A stretch of DNA of 10,488 nt. It comes from Candidatus Blautia intestinipullorum (GTDB lineage: Bacteria; Bacillota; Clostridia; Lachnospirales; Lachnospiraceae). Positions within the stretch are counted from its first letter, which is position 1; each line of letters opens with the position of its first letter. Below, in pieces: positions 1-6,517 of this stretch. Below the pieces are notes generated by a model. That model was not told where the DNA came from. It did no database searches and saw only the letters and a list, made by a program, of their open reading frames with translations. The stretch is taken from contig DWVA01000031.1 in assembly GCA_019120475.1 (NCBI GenBank), positions 1 through 10,488 of the forward strand, in the 5' to 3' direction. The translations under genes were made by a program, and so were the position numbers.

Positions 1-329
1 AGGATAACCAGAAGCAGTCCGATCACGGTGATTTCATTACCAAGCGGTAACAGGAGAGATGACAGCAATACAGAAAGACCGGAGAGCGTATCCAGGGATA
101 CCATAATATTCCGGCGGTTGGCCCGGTCCGCAAGGATCCCACCGAAAGGGGAGAGCAGGATCGTGGGGAGCAGAGAAACTGTCATCAGTCCGGCAAAGAC
201 AGATGCGGAACCGGTTTGTTCCAGTACATACATCGAGAGAGCAAATTTTAACGAATAGTTCCCAATCAGAGAACTGGTCTGCCCAAGGATCAGCAAGGAA
301 AAATTTCGTGTAAATAATCTCTGTTTCAT
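1..329 (-). CDS. MFS efflux transporter, N-terminal part (runs off left edge)
   Basis: About 109 residues of a major facilitator pump are visible; the rest lies beyond position 1. The protein starts MKQRLFTRNFSLLILGQ. It shows hydrophobic helices and the loop 2-3 signature of MFS drug exporters at residues 63-74 (GGILADRANRRN), which is well conserved. By family this is an inner-membrane, proton-driven exporter of the DHA3 / macrolide-efflux-like kind; the substrate cannot be read. The ATG at 327-329 overlaps the stop of the 65-aa upstream gene (ATGA), and a GGAGG lies about 6 bases upstream, so translation is probably coupled. It belongs to the tetR-controlled unit and probably depends on the promoter and operator near 551-606. 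Confidence 0.88.
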   Translation of the reverse strand, partial: MKQRLFTRNFSLLILGQTSSLIGNYSLKFALSMYVLEQTGSASVFAGLMTVSLLPTILLSPFGGILADRANRRNIMVSLDTLSGLSVLLSSLLLPLGNEITVIGLLLVI

Positions 330-523
330 TTTTCCCTCCTTAAAACAATAGTCAGAATAAGCTCTGCCACAAGTGCACAGATGGATAGAAGAGCAATCCA
401 TCTGGAAACAGTCCGGTGCCCTTTCTTATAGAGCCGGGTGGATAAAAAAAGAAGCCCGAGCTCGGAGCAGATGGAGACTCCCCTTACTGCAATGCATAAG
501 AAAATACTGGGTACATGTGTCAT
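326..523 (-). CDS. Small two-helix membrane protein, 65 aa
   Basis: I do not recognise the family. The start is well supported: minus-strand GGAGG lies 8 bases before the ATG at 521-523. Two hydrophobic segments are visible, about residues 5-29 and 42-61, separated by a basic loop (RLYKKGHR), and the protein ends in RREK. Each helix carries a buried-looking acidic residue (E21 and E54), and the first also has R14. The gene sits between the tetR terminator/operator and an MFS pump and overlaps the pump start by four bases, so the two are almost certainly co-expressed. It may be an accessory or regulatory subunit of the pump; that role is inferred from position only. It is too short to be a transporter by itself unless it oligomerises. 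Confidence 0.72.
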   Translation of the reverse strand: MTHVPSIFLCIAVRGVSICSELGLLFLSTRLYKKGHRTVSRWIALLSICALVAELILTIVLRREK

Positions 524-550
524 AATCTGGTACCTCCATTTTTAGATTAG

Positions 551-575
551 ATACATACATTCGGTAGGTATGTAT
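551..575. promoter_or_regulatory. Probable TetR operator (O1) before the membrane protein/MFS pair
   Basis: Two arms, ATACATACAT and AGGTATGTAT, are inverted with one mismatch around TCGGT. The same ACATAC/GTATGT half-sites occur at the tetR promoter (1277-1295 and 1329-1349) and nowhere else that I saw. On the minus strand the site contains ACATAC-CTACC-GAATGT, closely matching ACATAC-CAAAC-GTATGT at tetR. It lies between the tetR terminator and the start of the 65-aa gene, where a bound repressor would block transcription of the transporter genes. Confidence 0.7.
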
Positions 576-576
576 A

Positions 577-604
577 ATTTTAAAATAAAATTGCCTTCCG
601 GCAA
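577..604 (-). promoter_or_regulatory. Possible promoter for the membrane protein/MFS pair
   Basis: On the minus strand TTGCCG (599-604) is followed after 16 bases by TAAAAT (577-582). The predicted start of transcription falls in operator O1 (551-575), as expected for a repressed promoter. The -35 box lies inside the terminator stem of tetR, so the two elements share bases. This is a weak match, supported mainly by the need for a promoter after the terminator. Confidence 0.35.
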
Positions 605-606
605 TT
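580..606 (-). terminator. Intrinsic terminator of tetR
   Basis: A 7-bp inverted repeat, AATTGCC (589-595) and GGCAATT (600-606), closes a TTCC loop. On the minus strand it is followed by a T-rich tract (TTTTATTTT). It begins immediately after the TAG of tetR, so it should end the tetR transcript before the transporter genes. There is no T tract on the plus side, so it is directional. Confidence 0.8.
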
Positions 607-1263
607 CTATTCTTTCAGGGGTGTTTCAGGTAGTTGATCAAAAAAATCATCAACAATCTGCAAAATCTCCTGGTCAAAGAGGGGAACCCCCATCTTTTCC
701 AGCATCTCTCCGATAAAGAGAAACTTGTGCTTCATATCTTTTTTTGAACCCGGAAAAACGGAGGGAAGCATCCAAAGACTGGTCAGCAGCGGCATCAGCT
801 CTGCAATCTCCTTTGCATATTTTGTGTGGATTGAACCATCACGGTTCCCTTCTTCGAGCAGTTCCTGGTAATAAGGGGTAAGAATCTTCCGGTTGGAATT
901 GATCATTTCCATAAGAAGACGGGGATTCTTACAGACCGGGATAGACTGAATCGTGAGATTCGTGCGTTCCTGATCTGACTGATTCAGGCGGATCGCCTCC
1001 CTGAGTTTTTGAAGACCGTTTAAATCCTTACGCTCGCGGACGGCTTCAAAAGGATTGTTCGAAAAGAACATCCGGTCACTGACGGCGTCAATGATCTCCT
1101 CCTTGGACTTAAAGTGATGATAGATTGCACCCTTTGTAAGTCCTCCCAGATTGTCTGTGATATCCTGAATCGTAGTCTGTTCATAGCCTTTTTCAAGAAA
1201 AAGCCGTTGTGCAGTGTCAAGGATCCGCTCCACTGTTTCTTCCGGATATTTGTTTCGTGACAT
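607..1263 (-). CDS. TetR/AcrR family transcriptional regulator, 218 aa
   Basis: A DNA-binding repressor of the TetR family, normal in length. The N-terminal domain is typical: a first helix (residues 8-26, ILDTAQRLFLEKGYE), then the helix-turn-helix at about 31-50 (TIQDITDNLGGLTKGAIYHHF), ending in the characteristic YHHFKSKEE. The remaining ~165 residues form the variable ligand and dimer domain, so the inducer cannot be read. The ATG at 1261-1263 has AAGGA about 9 bases upstream. Paired palindromes at its own promoter and a third one before the downstream small membrane protein/MFS genes suggest that it represses both itself and the pump, with release by the pump's substrate. Its own terminator separates it from those genes, so the two are linked by operators and not by one transcript. 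Confidence 0.93.
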   Translation of the reverse strand: MSRNKYPEETVERILDTAQRLFLEKGYEQTTIQDITDNLGGLTKGAIYHHFKSKEEIIDAVSDRMFFSNNPFEAVRERKDLNGLQKLREAIRLNQSDQERTNLTIQSIPVCKNPRLLMEMINSNRKILTPYYQELLEEGNRDGSIHTKYAKEIAELMPLLTSLWMLPSVFPGSKKDMKHKFLFIGEMLEKMGVPLFDQEILQIVDDFFDQLPETPLKE

Positions 1264-1276
1264 CTTCTCACATCCT

Positions 1277-1295
1277 TACATACGTTTGGTATGTA
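1277..1295. promoter_or_regulatory. TetR operator (O2) over the tetR transcription start
   Basis: A perfect inverted repeat, TACATAC (1277-1283) and GTATGTA (1289-1295), surrounds GTTTG. It lies directly downstream of the tetR -10 box (1299-1304), over the expected start of transcription, so a bound dimer would block the promoter. Autoregulation is inferred from position and from the repeated motif. Confidence 0.78.
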
Positions 1296-1298
1296 TTG

Positions 1299-1327
1299 AT
1301 TATATAATGAGCTGTTGGAGAAGTCAA
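1299..1327 (-). promoter_or_regulatory. Sigma-A promoter of tetR
   Basis: On the minus strand TTGACT (1322-1327) and TATAAT (1299-1304) are separated by exactly 17 bases, which is close to consensus. The ATG of tetR is about 36 bases beyond the -10 box. The promoter is bracketed by the two operators at 1277-1295 and 1329-1349. Confidence 0.85.
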
Positions 1328-1328
1328 T

Positions 1329-1349
1329 ATACATACGTTTAGTATGTAT
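1329..1349. promoter_or_regulatory. TetR operator (O3) just upstream of the tetR -35 box
   Basis: A perfect 8-bp inverted repeat, ATACATAC (1329-1336) and GTATGTAT (1342-1349), surrounds GTTTA. It is the most symmetric of the three sites and abuts the -35 box. The centre-to-centre distance to O2 is about 53 bases, roughly five helical turns, so the two bound dimers would face the same side of the DNA. Confidence 0.78.
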
Positions 1350-1377
1350 GATAAAAATACATAGATGCCGGCCTATT

Positions 1378-2589
1378 TCATATATTCCGGAACTTCAGTC
1401 TGACTCCTATGATTCCCGCAATGGCAATAAGAGCGGCTCCTGAACCTGCCATAAGCCATTGAAGCGGAACCAGATCGGTAAGAGGACCGAACAGGAGCAT
1501 TCCTAATGGGAGAAACCCGGCATACATTGTACTGAAAAGCCCGAAAACGCGTCCCTGTATGGCAGGCTCCGTCTTTTCCTGCAGGAGAGTGGTAATAGAG
1601 GTCTGCACTGCTGTCAGCGCAATCCCATAGAAGAACATCAGGAACAGATACAGGATGAAGTTTTTTGTAAGCCCCATCCCGATTGCAAAAGCTCCGAATG
1701 CAAAGAGCCCCTCCGTCAGGGTACGTTCCCTCTTCCGGAATCCGCCCCAGATGCTCATCACAACTCCTCCAACAGTCATACCGGCGAAGCCGACAACTTC
1801 TACAGCAGTTAGGTACCAGTAAGTATTCCCGAAGGTTCGGCGTACAAGCAGCCCCGCGAGATATCCTGCAGGAACGCATAACAGGGTGAACAGCCCGTAG
1901 ATGAACAGAAGTTTCCCGATAAATCTGTTTTTGAATGCATATCGGATGCCTGTAATAATATCTGGCAGAAAAGATTGGGGTTCCGTAGATTTTTCCTGAA
2001 CAGGAAGTGCCAGGCAGGAGAGTATGCCGGAACCGATGACTGCCGTTACAATATCGATCATGAGTGTTGTACGGAGAGTGCTGATCGCAAATACCGCGCC
2101 TGCCGCCGCCGGAGCGGTAAAATTAACTACAGCCTGCATGGAAGCATTGATCCCGTTGTACCGCATTAGCTGTTCTTTTGGAACGAGCTGCGGGATCACA
2201 GCGGTTACAGCCGGCGTCTGTATGCCTGCTCCAAGTGAACGGATGGCGGACATGACAAGCAGGGCGGCGAGTAAAGCTGGTTTTGATGTGATCAACGGGA
2301 CTGCGCATACCATGACGAGGGTAGCAAAGGCAATGGGGGTATCTGCACCTATGATCAGTATTTTTCTTGGATACCGGTCGGCCCATACCCCGCCAACGAA
2401 AGAGAGTATAAACTGGGGGAGATAGGAGCAGATTGAAAACGCCGCCACCCATATTCCCTGAGACGTTTCCATAGCTGCATACCACACAAGTGCCATTTGA
2501 ACAAGTGTGGATCCAAACAGGGTAATACATTGGCTGGTGAGGAAGAGAATGATTTTTCGCTGCCAGTTCGGATAATATAGGTTATGCAT
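1378..2589 (-). CDS. MFS efflux transporter, macrolide-efflux-like, 403 aa
   Basis: A complete 12-helix major facilitator exporter in the inner membrane, predicted to pump a small drug-like molecule out against proton entry. The N-terminus reads MHNLYYPNWQRKIILFLTSQ. The motif A loop is at residues 66-76 (GGVWADRYPRK). Length and the pattern FGSTLVQMALVWYAA agree with the DHA3 family that includes macrolide pumps, but the substrate is not shown by the sequence. I chose the ATG at 2587-2589, not an in-frame ATG at 2625, because GGAG lies 7 bases before it and the upstream start would lie inside the AraC-like gene. It overlaps the last 8 bases of that gene, so the two are translated from one message. 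The reading frame is intact. The C-terminus reads GVRLKFRNI. Confidence 0.9.
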   Translation of the reverse strand: MHNLYYPNWQRKIILFLTSQCITLFGSTLVQMALVWYAAMETSQGIWVAAFSICSYLPQFILSFVGGVWADRYPRKILIIGADTPIAFATLVMVCAVPLITSKPALLAALLVMSAIRSLGAGIQTPAVTAVIPQLVPKEQLMRYNGINASMQAVVNFTAPAAAGAVFAISTLRTTLMIDIVTAVIGSGILSCLALPVQEKSTEPQSFLPDIITGIRYAFKNRFIGKLLFIYGLFTLLCVPAGYLAGLLVRRTFGNTYWYLTAVEVVGFAGMTVGGVVMSIWGGFRKRERTLTEGLFAFGAFAIGMGLTKNFILYLFLMFFYGIALTAVQTSITTLLQEKTEPAIQGRVFGLFSTMYAGFLPLGMLLFGPLTDLVPLQWLMAGSGAALIAIAGIIGVRLKFRNI

Positions 2590-3436
2590 GTTCTTTCTCC
2601 TCTCTGTACCGGTCCTGATATACAAAGCGCTGTGTGGGATAACCGTATTCGATTAGAAGTTCCCGCTCTGAGAAGCCCAGTTCCAGCAGCATATCCCGGT
2701 AGCCGGTATCTGCTTTATCACCCTTACGGTATGTTGTCGTGCTGATATCCTGTCCGGGAAGATAGATCTGCAGCAGGGCTTTCAGAAAGAGCTTTTGGAT
2801 GCCGAGGTTTCGGTATTGAGGATGTATGCCCAGAAATTCGATGCTGCCTGGTGAGCGCGTAAATGCCAGCGCACCGATCAGGACCGTATTATCTTTTAAT
2901 ACGAGTGCACGTTTCTCCAGGATGCTTTCCTTCAGCTTTTCAAGATACTCCGTTTCGTCCATGACCGGATAACCGTCGATCACCAGCCGCATCAGATCCA
3001 TCCATGCGGGTATATCTGAAAAGACCGCTGGCTGGATTTGTTGGAGATTGTATTCTTCTGCTGATTGTTTTCTTTGCAGAGTGAATCTCAGCTGAAGAGG
3101 ATAGAAGCAGCCGCTGTCGCGGTATTGCGCCGGCGTTGCTTTATACATCGCTTTAAATGCATTGGTAAAGGACTGTTGGCTTTCATATCCGCAAATAGAA
3201 GCAATCTCTATGATCTGTTTATTGGAAAAAACCAGAAGCTTTGCCGCTTCCGTAAGCTGCCGGCGATTTGCATAGTCATGGAGTGTCATGCCGACTGTTT
3301 CAGAAAATACCCGATGTAGGTGATATTTGGAATAATGAACCGCAGCTGCTACTGTACCCAGATCAAGATTCCCGTTAAGGTGATCTTCAATATATGCTAT
3401 GACCGAATTGATGCAGGTTAGTGAACTGTCGCTCAT
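2582..3436 (-). CDS. AraC-family regulator with C-terminal GNAT-like domain, 284 aa
   Basis: Residues 8-106 are a complete AraC/XylS DNA-binding domain with two helix-turn-helix units (LGTVAAAVHYSKYHLHRVF, then IIEIASICGYESQQSFTNAFK) and the ending ATPAQYR. Unusually, it is at the N-terminus. Residues ~135-284 resemble a GNAT acetyltransferase fold, with the acetyl-CoA loop-like segment IEFLGIHPQYRNLGIQK (R209, G212). Whether it binds acetyl-CoA or a drug ligand is unknown. The ATG at 3434-3436 has AAGGAGGG about 8 bases upstream. An open frame extends further to 3718, but it has no good ribosome binding site and crosses the promoter region. Overlap with the MFS gene suggests the regulator activates its own pump operon, like many one-gene sensor/pump pairs. 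Confidence 0.87.
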   Translation of the reverse strand: MSDSSLTCINSVIAYIEDHLNGNLDLGTVAAAVHYSKYHLHRVFSETVGMTLHDYANRRQLTEAAKLLVFSNKQIIEIASICGYESQQSFTNAFKAMYKATPAQYRDSGCFYPLQLRFTLQRKQSAEEYNLQQIQPAVFSDIPAWMDLMRLVIDGYPVMDETEYLEKLKESILEKRALVLKDNTVLIGALAFTRSPGSIEFLGIHPQYRNLGIQKLFLKALLQIYLPGQDISTTTYRKGDKADTGYRDMLLELGFSERELLIEYGYPTQRFVYQDRYREEKEHA

Positions 3437-3471
3437 AGGTACTCCCTCCTTCCTTGTTCGTATAATAACAG

Positions 3472-3485
3472 ATTCCTGCAGGAAT
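3472..3485. repeat. Perfect 14-bp palindrome upstream of the AraC-like gene
   Basis: ATTCCTGCAGGAAT reads the same on both strands. It lies about 36 bases before the AraC-like start codon, next to a minus-strand TATTAT (3462-3467) that could be a -10 box with a poor -35. A symmetric operator for a dimeric regulator is possible, although AraC-type proteins normally bind asymmetric or direct repeats. Confidence 0.4.
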
Positions 3486-3700
3486 GTTTTCATATTTATT
3501 GCTGTTTTAGCACAGAACGGTTTCCCATATATTACCTCCACAATTATATAGGTTCGTCTAGCTTGAACGGCTTCTATTTCCCAGCGCTTTTTTGTTGCCT
3601 GTAACTGTGAAAGGGGACTTGCTCGGGTAACAGTAGATAGGAGGAAATGTTGACAATCATGGTAAATCTCATATATGGCGGTATGCTCAGTCCGCGTTTG

Positions 3701-3728
3701 TTGACTTTGCCCCGGCACCCGATATAAT
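3701..3728 (+). promoter_or_regulatory. Sigma-A promoter of the LytTR/ABC operon
   Basis: TTGACT (3701-3706) and TATAAT (3723-3728) are separated by 16 bases, and the response regulator ATG is 39 bases further on. This is a near-consensus pair and the only strong promoter I see for the four-gene operon. No convincing LytTR direct-repeat binding motif was found by eye beside it. Confidence 0.8.
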
Positions 3729-3767
3729 GAAGGTAGAAAATTCGAAATTCATATTGGAGAGAAAATC

Positions 3768-4472
3768 ATGAGGATTATAATCTGTGATGACGATCCGGTC
3801 TTTCTCGATGAGATGAGCGAGCGTATTCAGACGTATTTTGAAAAACAGGGCAGTGATGTAACGATAAAGACTGTTATGGATGGGAATGAACTGCTCCGAA
3901 TGTTGGGGAATTATCCGGCAGATGCTGTATTTCTCGACATTGATATGCCGGGAATCAATGGGTTTGAGACTGCCGGCGCTGTAAAGAAGCAGTATCCTGA
4001 CTGTATCCTTGTATTTTGCAGCTGTCATAATGAGTTGGTATATGATTCTTTTGAATACGAGCCTTTCTGGTTCCTGTGTAAGAGTAATGCAGAAGAAAAG
4101 ACGGGGATGGTTCTTGATAAAATAGTCCTAAAATTAATTGCAGGACAAAGGGAGTATGCCGTCAGGACAAAAGACAGGATCATACGGGTGCGGTACAGCG
4201 ACCTTCTCTATGCAGAAGTAGAGAAACATAAAGTGCGGCTTCACCTGCAGGATGATGCGGTGGAGTTCCGTGGGCGGCTTTCCGATACGGCGGGAGAACT
4301 GGAACAGCATGGTTTTGTGAGGATCAATAGCGGTTGTGTTGTGAATCTGGAATGGATTAGCCGGATTCAGAACAGTGACCTTTTCCTGAAAAACGGGGAA
4401 ATCCTTGCTGTGAGCAGAGGATGCAAAAAGCAGGTGAAGGAAATATTTTACAATTACCTGGAAAGGACGTAG
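3768..4472 (+). CDS. LytTR-family response regulator, 234 aa
   Basis: A two-component response regulator of the AgrA/LytR type. Residues 1-~120 are a receiver domain: the acidic pocket D7-D8-D9, the phosphate-accepting D57 in FLDIDMPG, and K105. Residues ~128-232 are a LytTR DNA-binding domain (YAVRTKDRIIRVRYSDLLYAE... GFVRINSGCVVNLEWISRI). When phosphorylated by the kinase encoded next door it should bind DNA and switch target promoters, most likely this operon. The ATG at 3768 has GGAGA 7 bases upstream and a good promoter before it. The gene is first in the operon, 41 bases before the kinase ATG. Confidence 0.94.
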   Translation: MRIIICDDDPVFLDEMSERIQTYFEKQGSDVTIKTVMDGNELLRMLGNYPADAVFLDIDMPGINGFETAGAVKKQYPDCILVFCSCHNELVYDSFEYEPFWFLCKSNAEEKTGMVLDKIVLKLIAGQREYAVRTKDRIIRVRYSDLLYAEVEKHKVRLHLQDDAVEFRGRLSDTAGELEQHGFVRINSGCVVNLEWISRIQNSDLFLKNGEILAVSRGCKKQVKEIFYNYLERT

Positions 4473-4513
4473 TATAACAGCACAGGCTTTTTTCAGGAAA
4501 TGGAGTGGGACAG

Positions 4514-5713
4514 ATGGAAGTTACGGAAATGCAGGGCTATTTTGACATTCTGCAGATTGGTACAGCCGTTTTTCGGGCTGGAATCTGCTTGATACAAGCT
4601 GTTGTGATTGTCTGGATTCTTACAAAATTATACGGCAGGAGACATGATGGTATCAGGGGAATGGCTGGAAGCGCTGTTGCTACAGCGTTGCTGTTTATTT
4701 TTTGGGCCGTAGAGCAAAGCGGCTCTGTTTCAACGAACGGAGTTTTGTCGCTGTTGGTCCCTATTTTTATTACAATGATGTATGCCATTTTGGAGCTTCG
4801 GCGAACCTGGAAACGGAAACTGACTGGAGTGTTTGCGGTTACTGTGCTAATTCCGTTTATATCTGTTATGATCTCCAGTTTTGCCCTGGCAATGCTGATT
4901 ACGGTGTTTCCGGGGATCCGTGAGAATCCTGGGGTGCTCCCATTTTCCTCTTCAGCAGGAATTCTGGTTATTTATCTGACCGGCTGCCTTGTGGCTTACA
5001 GTGGTATAAAGCGAGGTGAGATGCGGAAAATGGAACAGGAGCTTCAGCAGCAGAAGTATGAAGCACAGGAACGGGATATGGACGAGATTCGCGAACTATA
5101 TGCACATCTGCAGAAAGCCAAGCATGATGCTAAACACCATATTACATTACTTGAGACTCTTCTGGAAACCGGAAGAGTGGAAGAGGCGTATGCCTATTTA
5201 AAGGAGTATTCGTCTTCTGAACAGCTCCTGAAGATGGATAAGGTGTGCAGCAGGAATATGGTAGTGAATTATCTGATCAGCATGAAATCTGCGCGGATGC
5301 AGGAAGCGGGGATTCATTTTACCTGCAGTATCTGTGACCAGATTACGGGGGTGAGCGATGTAGATCTCAATATCCTGCTGGGGAATCTGTTTGACAATGC
5401 GATCGAGGCATGTGAAAGGAGAAACGGCATCAGAGAAATCTCGTTGACTATAAAGCGAAGAGGAGCTTATCTGGTGATCATCATGGAAAATACAGCAGGG
5501 GAAAATGTGTCATTCGCAGAGACGGCGAAACCGGATAAAGTAAATCACGGTTACGGACTGTCCTCAATGGACGAAATAGCAGAACGTTATGGCGGAAGAG
5601 TGCATAGGGAACAAGTGGCATCAGAAAGCAATGATAATAGGGATAAGAAAGTGAATATGGTACGGGTAAGTGTCATACTGGATACAAATTGGGACGCTTC
5701 CTATACAAAATAG
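4514..5713 (+). CDS. AgrC-like sensor histidine kinase, 399 aa
   Basis: A membrane sensor kinase that should phosphorylate the LytTR regulator. The N-terminal ~165 residues hold four or five hydrophobic segments with short loops and no large extracellular domain, as in peptide or antibiotic sensors of the AgrC type. A coiled-coil linker (MRKMEQELQQQKYEAQERDMDEI) leads to the phosphate-accepting H204 in KHDAKHH, a variant of the HDxxNH box of this family. The ATPase domain has an N box with N291, D294 and N295 (GNLFDNAIEACE) and a G box at H345-L349 (HGYGL). I chose ATG 4514, with GGAG 8 bases upstream, over GTG 4505, which overlaps that site. The ligand cannot be read. Confidence 0.92.
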   Translation: MEVTEMQGYFDILQIGTAVFRAGICLIQAVVIVWILTKLYGRRHDGIRGMAGSAVATALLFIFWAVEQSGSVSTNGVLSLLVPIFITMMYAILELRRTWKRKLTGVFAVTVLIPFISVMISSFALAMLITVFPGIRENPGVLPFSSSAGILVIYLTGCLVAYSGIKRGEMRKMEQELQQQKYEAQERDMDEIRELYAHLQKAKHDAKHHITLLETLLETGRVEEAYAYLKEYSSSEQLLKMDKVCSRNMVVNYLISMKSARMQEAGIHFTCSICDQITGVSDVDLNILLGNLFDNAIEACERRNGIREISLTIKRRGAYLVIIMENTAGENVSFAETAKPDKVNHGYGLSSMDEIAERYGGRVHREQVASESNDNRDKKVNMVRVSVILDTNWDASYTK

Positions 5714-5722
5714 GCCAAATCC

Positions 5723-5751
5723 TTGAATCAGGTATCCGAAACGTATAGGAT
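5723..5751 (+). promoter_or_regulatory. Possible internal promoter before the ABC genes
   Basis: TTGAAT (5723-5728) and TAGGAT (5746-5751) are separated by 17 bases in the 73-base gap between the kinase and the ATPase gene. It could give the transporter genes separate expression, for instance as a target of the LytTR regulator. The match is moderate and no regulator site is evident. Confidence 0.35.
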
Positions 5752-5786
5752 TGTAATAGAATAATGCGGGCGGAGGATTGAAGGAT

Positions 5787-6515
5787 ATGGGGATGAAGCA
5801 AATCCAGTGTGATGGAGTGAGCCTTTCCTATGAAAGGGGAAAAGAAGCTCTCCAAGGCATTACATTTTCTATGGAAAGCGGAACAAATCTAGGACTGATT
5901 GGACCGATAGGTTCTGGGAAAACTACGCTTCTTCGGATATTAGCTGGAATATTGGAGGCAGATGGAAGGATAGAGATGGCTGCATCCGAGCCAGCCGGCT
6001 ATATGCCTGCATCGGGTGGTCTGATCAATGAGCTGACAGTACGGGAAAATCTGGATATCTGGCGCCGGGCTTTCCATACATCCAAAACGGAGTTCGATAT
6101 GTTGCTCAAAATACTGGGGATTTCCAGAATTATTGACCAAAAGACTGGGACCTTGTCTTCCGGTCTTAAGAAGCTCGTGCTGTTTGCCTGTACGGTGGTT
6201 GGAAAGTCCCCGGTTATTCTTCTGGATGAACCCTTTGTCCATCTGGATATAGAAAGTTGTATGAAAGTACAGAAAGTGATTACGGAGTACCTAGCGGAAA
6301 GCACGGTTATCATATCTTCACATAACTTGGAATATCTGGCAGGGATCACAGACAGCCTGTTGATTCTAAAAACCGGTAGTCAGATATTCCATGGTACTCC
6401 GGAGCAGCTCCGGCAGCAGTACAGTAAAGATGCTGAGAAAGACTTAAAAGAGTTATATCTGGAAGCGGTAAAGGTGTCTGACTATGGAAATGGACGCAGA
6501 GAAGGAGAGATGTGA
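5787..6515 (+). CDS. ABC transporter ATP-binding protein, 242 aa
   Basis: The cytoplasmic ATPase of an ABC exporter-type system; its partner is the membrane protein encoded immediately downstream. Walker A is G39-T46 (GPIGSGKT), the signature is LSSGLKK at 123-129 (usual form LSGGQ), Walker B is VILLDEP with D147/E148, and the switch histidine is H179 (ISSHN). The Q-loop position, usually YxPQ, reads YMPA (A75), so the glutamine that couples hydrolysis to the membrane part is missing. The start is uncertain: ATG 5787 has GGAGG 10 bases upstream, ATG 5793 has AAGGA 7 bases upstream, and TTG 5778 is too close to GGAGG. The CDS ends in ATGTGA, overlapping a GTG of the next gene. Confidence 0.9.
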   Translation: MGMKQIQCDGVSLSYERGKEALQGITFSMESGTNLGLIGPIGSGKTTLLRILAGILEADGRIEMAASEPAGYMPASGGLINELTVRENLDIWRRAFHTSKTEFDMLLKILGISRIIDQKTGTLSSGLKKLVLFACTVVGKSPVILLDEPFVHLDIESCMKVQKVITEYLAESTVIISSHNLEYLAGITDSLLILKTGSQIFHGTPEQLRQQYSKDAEKDLKELYLEAVKVSDYGNGRREGEM

Positions 6516-6517
6516 AT

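Larger units (their letters stand above)
3437..3767. other. Divergent intergenic region, 331 bases
   Basis: This gap separates the minus-strand AraC/MFS unit from the plus-strand LytTR operon. It contains the palindrome at 3472-3485, a short leader-like ORF on the minus strand (3496-3528) with a GGAGG 6 bases upstream, a minus-strand TATAAT (3543-3548) without a good -35, and the plus-strand promoter at 3701-3728. I see no intact gene or RNA gene in it. Confidence 0.6.

Noticed and set aside
1329..1380. Terminator for the AraC/MFS message after position 1378
   Set aside because: The minus strand has a short ATAG/CTAT pairing and a T stretch, but the stem does not hold together, so it is not called.
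1373..1879. 168-codon open frame on the minus strand inside the MFS gene
   Set aside because: It lies fully in another frame of a clear transporter, is rich in Arg, Cys and Ser, has no domain pattern and no good start site.
2024..2425. 133-codon open frame on the plus strand across the MFS gene
   Set aside because: It is a shadow of the transporter's codon pattern with no ribosome binding site or recognisable protein features.
3437..3718. Longer start for the AraC-like protein at 3718
   Set aside because: The frame is open, but the extension has no ribosome binding site, crosses the LytTR promoter region, and the start at 3436 has a strong AAGGAGGG and the right domain position.
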